NCBI GenBank assembly: GCA_934597255.1
Contig: CAKTQV010000009.1
Coordinates: 16,007-80,006 of the forward strand
DNA: 64,000 nt
Direction: 5' to 3'
Source: an uncultured Oscillospiraceae bacterium
Lineage (GTDB): Bacteria > Bacillota > Clostridia > Oscillospirales > Oscillospiraceae
The position numbers were made by a program, and so were the translations under genes. Positions 33,717-42,832 of this stretch are shown here, in pieces. The notes beneath the pieces were generated by a model. That model was not told where the DNA came from and ran no database searches. It was given only the letters and a program-made list of their open reading frames with translations. Positions within the stretch are counted from its first letter, which is position 1. Every line of letters starts with the position of its first letter.

Positions 33717-35614
33717 TCCGCGCGCGCCCCCTCGAACGCGAGCGTCACCTTGAAAAGATCGCCGTCCAGATACAGCGTCATCGTCCCGCCGAGTAGCTCC
33801 GTGAGCGACTGGGCGATGGACAGGCCGAGACCGCTGCCCTCCGTGCTGCGGGAGCTGTCGCCGCGCACGAAGCGCTCCATCAGCGCCTCCGCCGGGATGT
33901 TCAGCTCCTGCGCCGATATGTTCTTCAGCGCGATGGACACGCGGCCGCCGCCGCAGGACAGATCGAAATAGGCCCGCGTGCCCGGCTGGGCGTACTTGAC
34001 GATGTTCTGGATGAGATTTTCCAGCACGCGCCACAGCAGCCGCCCGTCCGTGTCCAGCACAACGCCGTGCTCCGGCAGGCTCAAAACCGCCTCCACGCCG
34101 GAGGCCGCCAGCCGCTCCTCGTACTCGCCCACCGACTGGCTCAAAAGCTCGCGCACGTCCGTCGGCTCCGGGTGCACCGCGATGGCGCCGGCCGAGGCCT
34201 TCGACGCCTCCACCAGATCCTCCGTCAGCTTTTTCAGCTTCGCGCTCTGGCGCTCGATGACGTCGATGTATTCCCGCGCCGTCTCCGAGGCGACGTTCTC
34301 CTTCTTCAGCAGATCGACGTAGCTCACGATGGAGGTCAGCGGCGTTTTCAAATCGTGGCTGACGTTCGTGATCAGCTCCGTTTTGAAGCGCTCGTCCTTG
34401 ATCTTTTCCTCCACGGCCAGCTTCATGCCCTCGCCGATGCGGTTGAGCGCCTCGCCCTGCTCGCGCAGACCGGAGACGAGCCCCTCCGTCCGTATCTTGT
34501 ATTCGAGCCGGCCGGCGGCCAGCTCGCGCGCCGCGCGTCCCAGCCGGTCCTGCTGCGCCGCCGCCACGCCGGAATAGACCGCCGCCAGCACCAGCAGCGC
34601 CACGGCGCCCCACTGCCATTCGTTCAGATAGCCGCCCCGCCAGTTATAGGCCCACAGGATCGATATGAGCGCCGCCAGCAGCACGAGCGCAAACTGCCGC
34701 CAGCCCGCCGGCACCCGCGCCAGCAGCGAGCTCTGGCGCAGCTCGCCCCGCCTGTACCGCCGCACAAGGCTCCATATGCCCAGAAGCGCCGCCGCCGTCC
34801 AGCTCGCCGCCAGAACGGGCGGCCATACAAAAGCGCGGATCGCCTCATACAAAGGCCACATATAATTGTTGAGCCGGGCCAGCAGCGCCCCCGCCAGCCC
34901 GCGCACGGCGGACGCGGCCAGCAGCGCGCCCAGCACGGGCAGCTCCGCCGGCAGCCGGTCCAGGAACAGCTTCTTCTCCGGCGTGTACAGCGCCGCCAGC
35001 CAGATCAGAAGCGCGGCCAGCGCCGCCGCCAGCAGCAGCGATACCACCGCCGCCGGAATGAACCACGGCCGCAGCAGCACCAGCAGCGAATAGACCATAT
35101 ACTCCGCGTAGCAGCCGGAATAGGGCGTGGGCGGGAGGTTTACATAACCTTCAAGAATCCAAAGGTGCTCCACCGGGATAAAATTCTCGTCGCTATAAGG
35201 CCCGTCCGGGTCGTTCAGCGCTGCCGTACCGCCCTCGGTGAAGTAGACATAATAATCCGAATCGACCTTTCTGGAGCTTTCGTCCGTCGTATCCAGGATC
35301 ACCTCGCCGGTGTCCCCGTCGGTGATGCGGACGGAAAAGGCCTCGCCGCTGTATCCGCTTACGACGTCCTCGCCGATCGTCCCCTGCCACTGGATGAAGG
35401 ACTGTATGTAATAAAGGCAGTTGTCCGCGTATATACGGGCGAACTCCGTTTCCTCAAAGGCCCTGCCGTTGTCGGCGTAGGGCGAGGCGGCGTACCACCC
35501 GCGCACCCAGCATTCCCTTCCGCCGCCCCAGCACAGCGCGCCGAGCGCCGCGAAAAGAACGCACAGGATCAGACACAGCGGCCGGCTCCATTTTTTCTGC
35601 GCCAGCGCCCTCAT
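33713..35614 (-). CDS. Sensor histidine kinase
   Basis: A 633-residue membrane kinase. One helix near residues 10-30, an extracellular domain to about 160, then five or so further helices to about 360, and the kinase core: H-box ITNVSHDLKTPLTS near 415, N-box LENLIQNIVKYA near 535 and G-box GSGLGLSIAQ near 590. The multi-helix sensor is larger than in simple BceS-type kinases. It overlaps the regulator gene by 4 bases and the methyltransferase by 4 bases. Confidence 0.93.
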   Translation of the reverse strand: MRALAQKKWSRPLCLILCVLFAALGALCWGGGRECWVRGWYAASPYADNGRAFEETEFARIYADNCLYYIQSFIQWQGTIGEDVVSGYSGEAFSVRITDGDTGEVILDTTDESSRKVDSDYYVYFTEGGTAALNDPDGPYSDENFIPVEHLWILEGYVNLPPTPYSGCYAEYMVYSLLVLLRPWFIPAAVVSLLLAAALAALLIWLAALYTPEKKLFLDRLPAELPVLGALLAASAVRGLAGALLARLNNYMWPLYEAIRAFVWPPVLAASWTAAALLGIWSLVRRYRRGELRQSSLLARVPAGWRQFALVLLAALISILWAYNWRGGYLNEWQWGAVALLVLAAVYSGVAAAQQDRLGRAARELAAGRLEYKIRTEGLVSGLREQGEALNRIGEGMKLAVEEKIKDERFKTELITNVSHDLKTPLTSIVSYVDLLKKENVASETAREYIDVIERQSAKLKKLTEDLVEASKASAGAIAVHPEPTDVRELLSQSVGEYEERLAASGVEAVLSLPEHGVVLDTDGRLLWRVLENLIQNIVKYAQPGTRAYFDLSCGGGRVSIALKNISAQELNIPAEALMERFVRGDSSRSTEGSGLGLSIAQSLTELLGGTMTLYLDGDLFKVTLAFEGARAE

Positions 35615-36303
35615 CGCTCCGCCTCCAGCTTATAGCCCTTGCCCCAGACCACCTTGATATAGCGCGGCTCGGCCGGATTGATCTCCAGCTTCTCGCGCAG
35701 ATGGCGGATGTGCACGGCCACGGTGTTCTGCGCGCCGAGCGGCGCGTCCTTCCACACGAGGCGGTATATCTCCGACGAGGAAAACACCCGTCCGGGGTTT
35801 TCCATCAGCAGCTTGAGGATATCGTATTCCGTCGGCGTCAGCGCGATCTCCTCGCCGCTGAGCGTGACGCGCTTGGCGGCGTCGTCCAGCTCGATGCCGT
35901 CGACGCGCATATTCTCGCTGTGATGCTCCTGCGCGGCGGTCCAGGCCGTGCGCCGCAGCTGCGCCTTGACGCGGGCGAGCAGCTCGAGCGGGTTGAACGG
36001 CTTTGTCACATAGTCGTCCGCCCCGACGGTCAGCCCGAGTATCTTATCCGTGTCCTCGCTTTTCGCCGTCAGCAGGATCACCGGCACGCTGCTCTTCTCG
36101 CGCAGCTTCATCGTCGCGCCGAGACCGTCCAGCCCCGGCATCATCACATCCATCAGCACAAGATCCACGCTCCCGCTCTCCAGCAGCTCCAGCGCCTGCG
36201 CGCCGTTTTCCGCCTCGAGCACGCGGTAGCCCTCGCCGGTCAGATAAATGCGCAGCGCGCGCCGGATGTCCCGGTCGTCGTCGCAGATCAGGATCGTATA
36301 CAT
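35611..36303 (-). CDS. OmpR-family response regulator
   Basis: A 230-residue regulator: receiver with acidic pocket CDDD near residue 7, phospho-Asp in LVLMDVMMPG near 51 and Lys in VTKPFNPLE near 101, then a winged-helix domain ending KVVWGKGYKLE. The ATG at 36303 is chosen because GGAGGAAAC precedes it; an open frame of 15 codons upstream lacks a site. It heads the operon with kinase, methyltransferase and exporter genes. Confidence 0.94.
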   Translation of the reverse strand: MYTILICDDDRDIRRALRIYLTGEGYRVLEAENGAQALELLESGSVDLVLMDVMMPGLDGLGATMKLREKSSVPVILLTAKSEDTDKILGLTVGADDYVTKPFNPLELLARVKAQLRRTAWTAAQEHHSENMRVDGIELDDAAKRVTLSGEEIALTPTEYDILKLLMENPGRVFSSSEIYRLVWKDAPLGAQNTVAVHIRHLREKLEINPAEPRYIKVVWGKGYKLEAER

Positions 36304-36413
36304 ACCATCGTTTCCTCCGTTCTCTTTCTCCATTTCATACCATAGCACGCATAGTTTAAAAAGTCATGCCCGGGAACATTAAATTTTGATTAAGCCGCCG
36401 TCTTATATGACGA

Positions 36414-36442
36414 TTGACACCCCGCCTGTGTTGCCTTAAAAT
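36414..36442 (+). promoter_or_regulatory. Promoter of the exoA-dusB-sigma run
   Basis: TTGACA (36414-36419), 17-base spacer, TAAAAT (36437-36442). The start site near 36449 leaves a leader of only about 12 bases before the TTG start of the exonuclease gene. Confidence 0.75.
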
Positions 36443-36460
36443 ATTGGCGGGGTGATATTT

Positions 36461-37216
36461 TTGCGTTTTGTATCATGGAATGTCAACGGGCTGCGCGCCT
36501 GTGTGAAGAAAAATTTTGAGGACGTGTTCCGGGCCATGAACGCGGACTTTTTCTGCCTTCAGGAAACGAAGCTTCAGGCCGGCCAGCTCTCGCTCGATCT
36601 CGGCGCATACCATGACTATTGGGCCTATGCCGACAAAAAGGGCTACTCCGGCACGGCCGTTTTCGCCCGGGAGGAGGCGCTCTCCGCCGTTTACGGCGTG
36701 GGCGTCGATTGGCTCGACACCGAGGGCCGGTGCATCACGCTGGAATACCCGGAATTTTATCTTGTGTGCGTCTACACCCCCAACGCGCAGGACGGGCTGC
36801 GCCGCATCGGGCACCGTATGGCCTGGGAGGACGCCTTTCGCGCGCATCTGTGCGCGCTCGACGCGAGAAAGCCCGTGATCGTCTGCGGCGACATGAACGT
36901 CGCGCGGACGGAGATCGACCTGAAAAACCCCGGCCCGAACCGGGGGAACGCGGGCTTTTCCGACGAGGAGCGGGGAAAAATGGAGGAGCTTCTGGCCGCC
37001 GGCTTCACCGACAGCTTCCGCCGTCTCTACCCCGACCGGCGCGACGCCTACACCTGGTGGAGCTACCGCATGGCGGCGCGCAGCCGGAACGCGGGCTGGC
37101 GCATCGACTATTTCCTCGTGTCCGACCGCATCGCGGATAATATCTCCGACGCCTACATTTTCTCGGACATCGAAGGCAGCGACCACTGCCCGGTGGGATT
37201 GGATATGCTGTGGTAA
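36461..37216 (+). CDS. Exodeoxyribonuclease III (AP endonuclease)
   Basis: A 251-residue ExoA/XthA, repairing abasic sites. Seen: FVSWNVNGLRA at the N-terminus, LQETKLQ near 35, YTPNAQ near 105, CGDMNVA near 142 and the catalytic SDHCPVG near the C-terminus. The TTG at 36461 is preferred over the GTG at 36452, as it has GGGG at 8 bases and starts MRFVSWNVNG like other members. It overlaps dusB by 7 bases. Confidence 0.94.
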   Translation: MRFVSWNVNGLRACVKKNFEDVFRAMNADFFCLQETKLQAGQLSLDLGAYHDYWAYADKKGYSGTAVFAREEALSAVYGVGVDWLDTEGRCITLEYPEFYLVCVYTPNAQDGLRRIGHRMAWEDAFRAHLCALDARKPVIVCGDMNVARTEIDLKNPGPNRGNAGFSDEERGKMEELLAAGFTDSFRRLYPDRRDAYTWWSYRMAARSRNAGWRIDYFLVSDRIADNISDAYIFSDIEGSDHCPVGLDMLW

Positions 37217-38181
37217 CGATCGGAAACGTGGAAATAAACGGCCGTCTGGCGCTCGCGCCGATGGCCGGCGTGACGGACGCCGCCTTCCGGCTTATCTGCC
37301 GGGAGCAGGGCGCGGCCCTGTGCGTGACGGAGATGGTGTCGAGCCGGGGCCTTGTGTATAACGACCGGAAAACGGCCGAGCTGCTCTACGCCCCGGAGTG
37401 CGACGCGCCTCTGGCCGCGCAGATATTCGGCTCCGACCCCGCCGTCATGGGCGAGGCCGCGCCCATGGCCGTCGCGCTGTCCGGCGCGCAGCTTCTCGAC
37501 ATCAACATGGGCTGTCCCGTTGGCAAGATCGTCCGCTCCGGCGACGGCAGCGCCCTGATGGATAAGCCCGAGCTTGCCCGCGACATCATCGAGGCGTGCG
37601 TGCGCACGGCCGGCGTGCCCGTGACGGTGAAATTCCGCAAGGGGCCGGACGGCGGCCGCGTCAACGCCGTGGAATTCGCCCGAATGTGCCAGCAGGCGGG
37701 CGCCGCCGCCGTGACCGTCCACGGGCGCACGCGCGTACAGATGTACGCCGGTGTGGCCGACTGGGACATCATCCGCGACGTGAAGGCCGCCGTTTCCATC
37801 CCCGTGATCGCCAACGGCGACGTATTCTCCGGCGGGGACGCCGCGCGCATCCTGAAGCGGACGGGCGCGGACATGGCGATGATCGGGCGCGGCTCGTTCG
37901 GCGACCCGTGGCTGTTCGCCCGCGCCGCCGCCGCGCTGGACGGGCGGCCGGAGCCGCCGCTGCCGCCGCTGGCCGCGCGCATCGACTGCCTTGTCCGCCA
38001 GATCGAACGCGCCGCCGCCTGGAAGGGCGAGCGCCCGGCCTGTCTGGAGGCGCGCAAGCAGCTTTGCTGGTATCTGCGGGGCGTGGCGAACGCGGGCCCT
38101 TATAAAAAAGAGGCCGTCGCCGTGTCCACGCTGGACGAACTGCGCCGCGTGGCGCGGGCCATACAACGGGATTTGAGGTGA
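37210..38181 (+). CDS. dusB: tRNA-dihydrouridine synthase
   Basis: A 323-residue FMN enzyme that reduces uridines in the tRNA D-loop. Seen: LAPMAGVTDAAFR near residue 15, the INMGCPVGKIV FMN/tRNA block with the catalytic Cys near 100, TVKFRKG near 138, VHGRTR near 170 and GRGSFGDPW near 225. A GTG start with a poor ribosome site inside the exonuclease gene indicates translational coupling. The DusB assignment is by the usual Firmicute type. Confidence 0.92.
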   Translation: MVTIGNVEINGRLALAPMAGVTDAAFRLICREQGAALCVTEMVSSRGLVYNDRKTAELLYAPECDAPLAAQIFGSDPAVMGEAAPMAVALSGAQLLDINMGCPVGKIVRSGDGSALMDKPELARDIIEACVRTAGVPVTVKFRKGPDGGRVNAVEFARMCQQAGAAAVTVHGRTRVQMYAGVADWDIIRDVKAAVSIPVIANGDVFSGGDAARILKRTGADMAMIGRGSFGDPWLFARAAAALDGRPEPPLPPLAARIDCLVRQIERAAAWKGERPACLEARKQLCWYLRGVANAGPYKKEAVAVSTLDELRRVARAIQRDLR

Positions 38182-38185
38182 TCGC

Positions 38186-38797
38186 TTGACCAATCAGGAG
38201 CAAACCGCCCTCATCGCGCGCATTGTCGCCGGGGAGACCGAGCTGTTCGAGCAGCTCGTGCGGAAGCATCAGACGCGGGTGTACAATCTGGCGCTGCGCA
38301 TGGTCTCCGAACCGGCGGACGCGGAGGACTGCGCCCAGGAGGCGTTTATCAAGGCCTTCCGCGCGCTGCCGGGCTTCCGCGGCGAATCGAGCTTTTCCAG
38401 TTGGCTGTACCGGCTGACGTCGAACGTGTGTCTGGACTTCCTGCGCGCGCGCCGCCGCCGCGCCGAAACGGGGCTGACCGTTTCCGGCGACGACGGGGAC
38501 GAACAGCCGCTGCCGCTGGCCGACCCGGCGGACGGACCGGCGGAGCTGGCCGAAAAGGAGGAGCTGCGCCGCCGGGTGCGCGCGGCGCTCGCCCGTCTGC
38601 CGGACGATTTCCGGCAGGTGCTTCTGCTGCGCGAGTTGGGCGGGCTGAGCTACGACGAGATCGGCCGCGAAACGGGGCTGGAGGCCGGCACGGTCAAAAG
38701 CCGCATCTTCCGCGCCCGCCGAAAGCTGGCGGATATTCTGCGCGCGGACGGGAACTTTTCGGAGTTCTGCCCGTCTGAAAGAAGGGAGGTGCGGTGA
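38186..38797 (+). CDS. ECF-type sigma factor
   Basis: A 203-residue sigma-70 family protein with only regions 2 and 4. Region 2: NLALRMVSEPADAEDCAQEA and then FSSWLYRLTSNVCLDFLR; region 4: LPDDFRQVLLLRELGGLSYD and GLEAGTVKSRIFRARRKL. The acidic linker at residues 95-120 is rather long. GAGGTG sits 5 bases before a TTG start. The next gene encodes a zinc-binding anti-sigma factor and overlaps the stop by one base. Target promoters are not apparent in the window. Confidence 0.93.
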   Translation: MTNQEQTALIARIVAGETELFEQLVRKHQTRVYNLALRMVSEPADAEDCAQEAFIKAFRALPGFRGESSFSSWLYRLTSNVCLDFLRARRRRAETGLTVSGDDGDEQPLPLADPADGPAELAEKEELRRRVRAALARLPDDFRQVLLLRELGGLSYDEIGRETGLEAGTVKSRIFRARRKLADILRADGNFSEFCPSERREVR

Positions 38798-39717
38798 TGG
38801 ACTGCGGATATTTTGAACAACTGATCGCCCGCATGCCGGACGGCGAGCTGACGGACGCGGAGCTTTCCGCGCTGAACGCGCACATCGACGGCTGCACCGA
38901 ATGCCGCGCCTTTTTCCACGCGATGCAGGCCGTCCGCGAGGAGCTGACGACGCTGGAGGACGCGCCGGCGTCGCTCTGCGGACGCGTGATGGACGCGGTC
39001 CGGCAGCAAGCGGCTTCGGATAAGCCCGCCGCCCCCGCGCCGCGGACAATAACGGACAAAAAAGATAAAAAACGCCGCTGGCGCTTCGGCGATCTCGGCG
39101 TTCTGGCCGCCTGCGCGGCGCTGATCGTGGTCGTGATCGGGGTCACGCGCTTTTCACCCGAACGCGCCGACGAAACGGCCGCCGGCCCGGCCATGAAGGC
39201 CGCCGCCCCGGCGGCGGGCGCGGAGGAATTTGAAGCCGCCGCCTACGCCGCGCCGCAGGCGCTGGACGACGAAGCCCCTCTGCTTGGCGCCGCGGCTCCC
39301 GCGGACGATAACGGCGGCTTCCTGGTCCGCTCCGCGGACGAAGCGCCGGCGGAGGCGTATGAAACAGAGGATTGCACGGCCGTGTCGGACGCCGAAGCGG
39401 CCGCGGAGGCGCCGGAGCTCCCGGACGCGGGCGCGCTGGAGAGCGCCGCCGCCCCGGAGGGCACCGCCGACGTTTTCGACACGGACGGCCTCTTTGCCGG
39501 CACGCTGCCGCCCGGCGCTCCCGACGTACTTTTCTCCGCCCGGGACGGGGAAAGCCCCGCGCCCGCGGACACGCAGGCCGGCTGGACCGTCGAATACGGC
39601 GGGACGGTCTACGAGCTGTTCTCGCTCGACGGCGCGCTGTACTGGCGCGTGGGCGGCGAAGGGCCGCTGACCCGCGCGGGCATGGACGAGGCCGAATTCC
39701 TGGCCGCGCTCGGATAA
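38797..39717 (+). CDS. Anti-sigma factor with zinc-finger domain
   Basis: A 306-residue membrane protein. Residues 30-45 hold the zf-HC2 motif H-x3-C-x2-C (HIDGCTEC), which binds the sigma factor; one helix lies near 105-125 (LGVLAACAALIVVVIGV). The extracytoplasmic part of about 180 residues is very rich in Ala, Glu, Asp and Pro and has little order until a final folded segment (WTVEYGGTVYELFSLDGALY). Two GC-rich hairpins (39726-39770) follow the stop. Confidence 0.9.
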   Translation: MDCGYFEQLIARMPDGELTDAELSALNAHIDGCTECRAFFHAMQAVREELTTLEDAPASLCGRVMDAVRQQAASDKPAAPAPRTITDKKDKKRRWRFGDLGVLAACAALIVVVIGVTRFSPERADETAAGPAMKAAAPAAGAEEFEAAAYAAPQALDDEAPLLGAAAPADDNGGFLVRSADEAPAEAYETEDCTAVSDAEAAAEAPELPDAGALESAAAPEGTADVFDTDGLFAGTLPPGAPDVLFSARDGESPAPADTQAGWTVEYGGTVYELFSLDGALYWRVGGEGPLTRAGMDEAEFLAALG

Positions 39718-39797
39718 GAAAATACGGCGGCGCGAAACGCCGCCGGGCCCCGGCCCTGCGGCCGGGATAACAAATTGGATTTTGGAGGTTCCGGGAC

Positions 39798-40949
39798 ATG
39801 AAAACAAGACTTATCGCATCGCTTCTGGCACTGATGCTGCTGTTGGGCGTGCTGTCCGGCTGCGGAAAGGGCACGGCGGACGAGGCCGCCGCGCAGCCCG
39901 CCGCCACGCCGCGCGCCGCGCTCGTCAAGGGCGGCAGCGCGCCCGAACCGCGCGCAGAGGCAGCCGCCGACGCGCCCGCGCCGGAAGAAACCGCCGTCCC
40001 GGCGGACACGTCCGCCCGCCGCGACGGCTTCACCATCGTTCCGTCCGCGGCCAGCCAGCTTTCCTACACGGGCTTTGACAACGGTCTCGTGTCCATGACC
40101 ATCCCGTCCGGCTGGCAGGTGCGCACCGACGGCAGCTACGAAAACTACACCGTTCAGGTCTTCGATCCCGAAGTGCCCGACCGGCAGCTCTCGCTCCTTC
40201 TCAGCCTGGCGGGTCCGCTGAAAAGCCAGGCGGCGCACGACTGGTATGTGAACAACTACGGCGAAACAGACTTTTTCGCTAAAATGCCCGTGATCGACCC
40301 GCAGACCACCGAAGGCGTATTCAAGGGGCTGCTCGACTACACGGGCGCCGGCAGCACGTTCTCCGTCATCGAAAATCTCGGCACCTCGATCCTCGGCGGA
40401 GATGTCCTCCGCGCCTCCTACCGCAGCAGCGACGGCGTTGAGCTGGAGGGTCTGTTCACGGCGTCCGTGTTCGATCCCGGCCCGAGTTACGTCAACGAGG
40501 TCACCTGGGATATGACCAGTCCCATGATCGACATCGGCTACCTCACCCTCTCCTCCATTATTTTCATGACCGCTCCGGCCGGGGAATTCAACGACTGGCA
40601 GGGCGTACTGGACAGCATATTCGCCTCGCTTCGCTTCAGCGACGCGTTCATGAGCGGCCGTGCGCAGGAGATGCAGCAGACCATGGACACCTTCAACTCC
40701 GTCCGTCAGACCTGCAACGAGATCTCCGACTCGATCATGGACTCCTGGAACGCCCGCAGCGCCTCCTACGACGTGATGAGCCAGAAGCAGAGCGACGCGA
40801 CGCTCGGCTTTGACCGCGTGTACGACCCCGCCACCGACTCGGTCTACTGCGTGTACAGCGGCTTTCTGGACGATTACACCGACACGGGCTTCCAGCCGGT
40901 CACGGACGATATGTACACCCGCGCCGTCGACGGCTACGTTTATCGCTGA
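39798..40949 (+). CDS. Lipoprotein of unknown function
   Basis: A 383-residue lipoprotein. The signal peptide ends at lipobox VLSGC (Cys near 22), then an Ala/Pro/Glu-rich linker to about residue 75, then a beta-rich domain with the MTIPSGWQV motif seen in many secreted proteins of gut Firmicutes. The C-terminal 110 residues form a helix and end VYCVYSGFLDDY. GGAGG precedes the ATG. It may be part of the ECF sigma regulon, being 80 bases behind the anti-sigma gene. Confidence 0.75.
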   Translation: MKTRLIASLLALMLLLGVLSGCGKGTADEAAAQPAATPRAALVKGGSAPEPRAEAAADAPAPEETAVPADTSARRDGFTIVPSAASQLSYTGFDNGLVSMTIPSGWQVRTDGSYENYTVQVFDPEVPDRQLSLLLSLAGPLKSQAAHDWYVNNYGETDFFAKMPVIDPQTTEGVFKGLLDYTGAGSTFSVIENLGTSILGGDVLRASYRSSDGVELEGLFTASVFDPGPSYVNEVTWDMTSPMIDIGYLTLSSIIFMTAPAGEFNDWQGVLDSIFASLRFSDAFMSGRAQEMQQTMDTFNSVRQTCNEISDSIMDSWNARSASYDVMSQKQSDATLGFDRVYDPATDSVYCVYSGFLDDYTDTGFQPVTDDMYTRAVDGYVYR

Positions 40950-40976
40950 TTTGCTCTTTTCTCCCGCCGCCGGCTC

Positions 40977-40985
40977 TGGTATAAT
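40977..40985 (+). promoter_or_regulatory. Extended -10 element before the zinc-ribbon gene
   Basis: TGGTATAAT, an extended -10 matching TGnTATAAT, about 45 bases before the ATG. No consensus -35 at 17 bases, as is usual for extended -10 promoters. Confidence 0.5.
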
Positions 40986-41029
40986 GGAGCCGTAAACAAA
41001 GAAAACGCCTTATTATGGAGGACAATGAA

Positions 41030-42280
41030 ATGGCTTTTTGCTCCAACTGCGGCCATCCGCTCCCGGAAGGCACAAAGTTCTGCACCGAATGCGGCGCGCC
41101 CGTTTCCGCGGCGCAGCCGACGCCCGATCCCGCCCCCGCGGCGCAGCCCGCGCCAGAGGAATCGTCCGCTTTCCCCTTTGAGCCGGCGGCCCCCGCGCCG
41201 TCCGTGCCCGCCGGCGAGACCGCCCCGCAGCCCACATTTACGGCGCGTCCCGCGCCTTCGGCCGGCGATACGGCCAACGGCTCCGCCCCGAACGGCCCGG
41301 TCACGCCGCCCCCCGCCGCACCGGCCGGCGGCGCCTATTTCACGCCGACGCCCGTCCCCGGCGCCAAAGCGCCGCGCAGGGAAGGCGGCCGGAAAACCGG
41401 CCTGATCATCGGCATCGCGGCCGGCGCCGTGCTGGCCGTCGCCGCGGTCGTTGTCCTTATCGTGACGCTCGGCGGCCGCAAAACGACGGCTCCCGCGCCC
41501 AAGTCTGCGCTTGCCGCCGCCCCGGCCGAGACCGAAGCGCCGGACACGGGCAGCCTGTCCGATCTGATCCGTCCCGATCTCACCGAGCCGCAGGAGCCGG
41601 CCGCGATCGCCCCCGCCGCGGCGACGCCCGCCGCCCCTGCGCCCACGCAGGCCCCCGCCGAAACGGACGCCGCCACGGAGGACTTTGCCGCGCTTCTCAA
41701 CGCCTATAAGAGCGTCGTCGATTCCATCATCGGCGAGACGACCGACACCGGCTACGCCTCCGAGCATAACTGCGGCTATCTCTGGGATTACGACGGCGAC
41801 AGCTATCCCGAGATGGTCCTGCTGTACAGCCGGGACGGCACGGAGCTGCACGCGCTCATCGCCCGCCGCACGGACGACAGCCGCACGCCCCGCTGCATGG
41901 ACATCCTGCTGTGCTACCTGGCCGGCGGCGCGGACGGCGCCATCGCCTCCGGCACACTGGACGGCGAGCCCGTTCTGCATCTGCTTTACAACAACTTCGA
42001 CGGCGACGGCCAGCAGGTCGGCACCGACTATGTCTTCTCGCTCGCCAACACCGACATCACGCAGCTTTACGAGCTGGAGTGGACCGCCGATTCCGAGGGC
42101 TATATCCAGACCTGCTCGGTCATGTCGCCCGACGGGAGCGTCCAGTCCACGGACACGGACGAGTTCATGCGCATCTACGGCGCCATGGAGTATTACGAGG
42201 CCGTTTACGGCGACACGGAGCTCGGCATCGCGCTGGCCGATATGTTCTCGGACGAGGCCATGCAGGAATATTTCCGCTGA
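41030..42280 (+). CDS. Zinc-ribbon membrane protein of unknown function
   Basis: A 416-residue protein. Residues 3-25 form a double-CxxC zinc ribbon (CSNCGHPLPEGTKFCTECG). A Pro/Ala-rich linker follows to about 120, one helix (GLIIGIAAGAVLAVAAVVVL) at about 125-145, another low-complexity linker to 220, and a C-terminal folded domain with an EF-hand-like DYDGDSYPEMVL segment near 255 and a repeat of the theme at NFDGDG. The ribbon is cytoplasmic and the domain extracytoplasmic by topology. The ATG at 41030 has GGAGG at 8 bases. Confidence 0.8.
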   Translation: MAFCSNCGHPLPEGTKFCTECGAPVSAAQPTPDPAPAAQPAPEESSAFPFEPAAPAPSVPAGETAPQPTFTARPAPSAGDTANGSAPNGPVTPPPAAPAGGAYFTPTPVPGAKAPRREGGRKTGLIIGIAAGAVLAVAAVVVLIVTLGGRKTTAPAPKSALAAAPAETEAPDTGSLSDLIRPDLTEPQEPAAIAPAAATPAAPAPTQAPAETDAATEDFAALLNAYKSVVDSIIGETTDTGYASEHNCGYLWDYDGDSYPEMVLLYSRDGTELHALIARRTDDSRTPRCMDILLCYLAGGADGAIASGTLDGEPVLHLLYNNFDGDGQQVGTDYVFSLANTDITQLYELEWTADSEGYIQTCSVMSPDGSVQSTDTDEFMRIYGAMEYYEAVYGDTELGIALADMFSDEAMQEYFR

Positions 42281-42291
42281 TGCCCAAAGCA

Positions 42292-42330
42292 AGCAGGGGG
42301 AAGGCGCGGTGCCTTCCCCCTGCTTTTTTT
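42292..42330 (+). terminator. Terminator of the zinc-ribbon gene
   Basis: A 14-bp stem AGCAGGGGGAAGGC/GCCTTCCCCCTGCT with a GCGGT loop, then a run of T to 42330. It ends exactly at the stop codon of the convergent Gx-transporter gene. Confidence 0.9.
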
Positions 42331-42832
42331 ACATTTTCCGGACGAGCGGCCCGACCGCGCGGACCAGATACACCGCCGCGGCGCCGGTGAACGCGCCCGT
42401 AACAACGGCGGCGGCGGCCAGCGCCGGCCCATACCACAGCAGCGACGGCGTCCTCGTCACGGCGACCGCCGCGAGAAGCTGCCCGGCGTTGTGTCCCAGC
42501 GCTCCGAGCACGCTGACGATCCACAACTGCTTTTCCTCAAAGCGGCCGATCGTGAGCGCCATGACCGCCCACGCGAGTCCGCCGCCCGCCAGCGAGAACA
42601 AAATAGCGGAAAAGCTTCCCGCGAAAAGGCTTCCCAGCATAACGCGCACAGCGAGCACGCCGCCCGCCGCCCGCCGCCCCAGCAGCGCCATGGCCGCGAG
42701 CGTGACGATATTGGCAAGGCCCAGCTTCACGCCGGGCACCGGCACGAGCGGCGGCAGCTGCGCCTCGGCGATCCATATGCCAAGGGACACTGCCGCCAGC
42801 AGGGCCATGAGCACGAGCTTTTTCGTCTTCAT
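42329..42832 (-). CDS. Gx transporter / HepS component I-like membrane protein
   Basis: A 167-residue protein with five hydrophobic segments. The opening VPVPGVKLGLANIVTLAAMA and the ALGHNAGQLLAA block match the Gx transporter family, formerly named heptaprenyl diphosphate synthase component I. Members resemble ECF-transporter S components and may import a small molecule. The ATG overlaps the NusG-II gene stop (ATGA); this pair recurs in Clostridia, often near FMN-binding or ApbE genes, which are not seen here. Confidence 0.85.
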   Translation of the reverse strand: MKTKKLVLMALLAAVSLGIWIAEAQLPPLVPVPGVKLGLANIVTLAAMALLGRRAAGGVLAVRVMLGSLFAGSFSAILFSLAGGGLAWAVMALTIGRFEEKQLWIVSVLGALGHNAGQLLAAVAVTRTPSLLWYGPALAAAAVVTGAFTGAAAVYLVRAVGPLVRKM

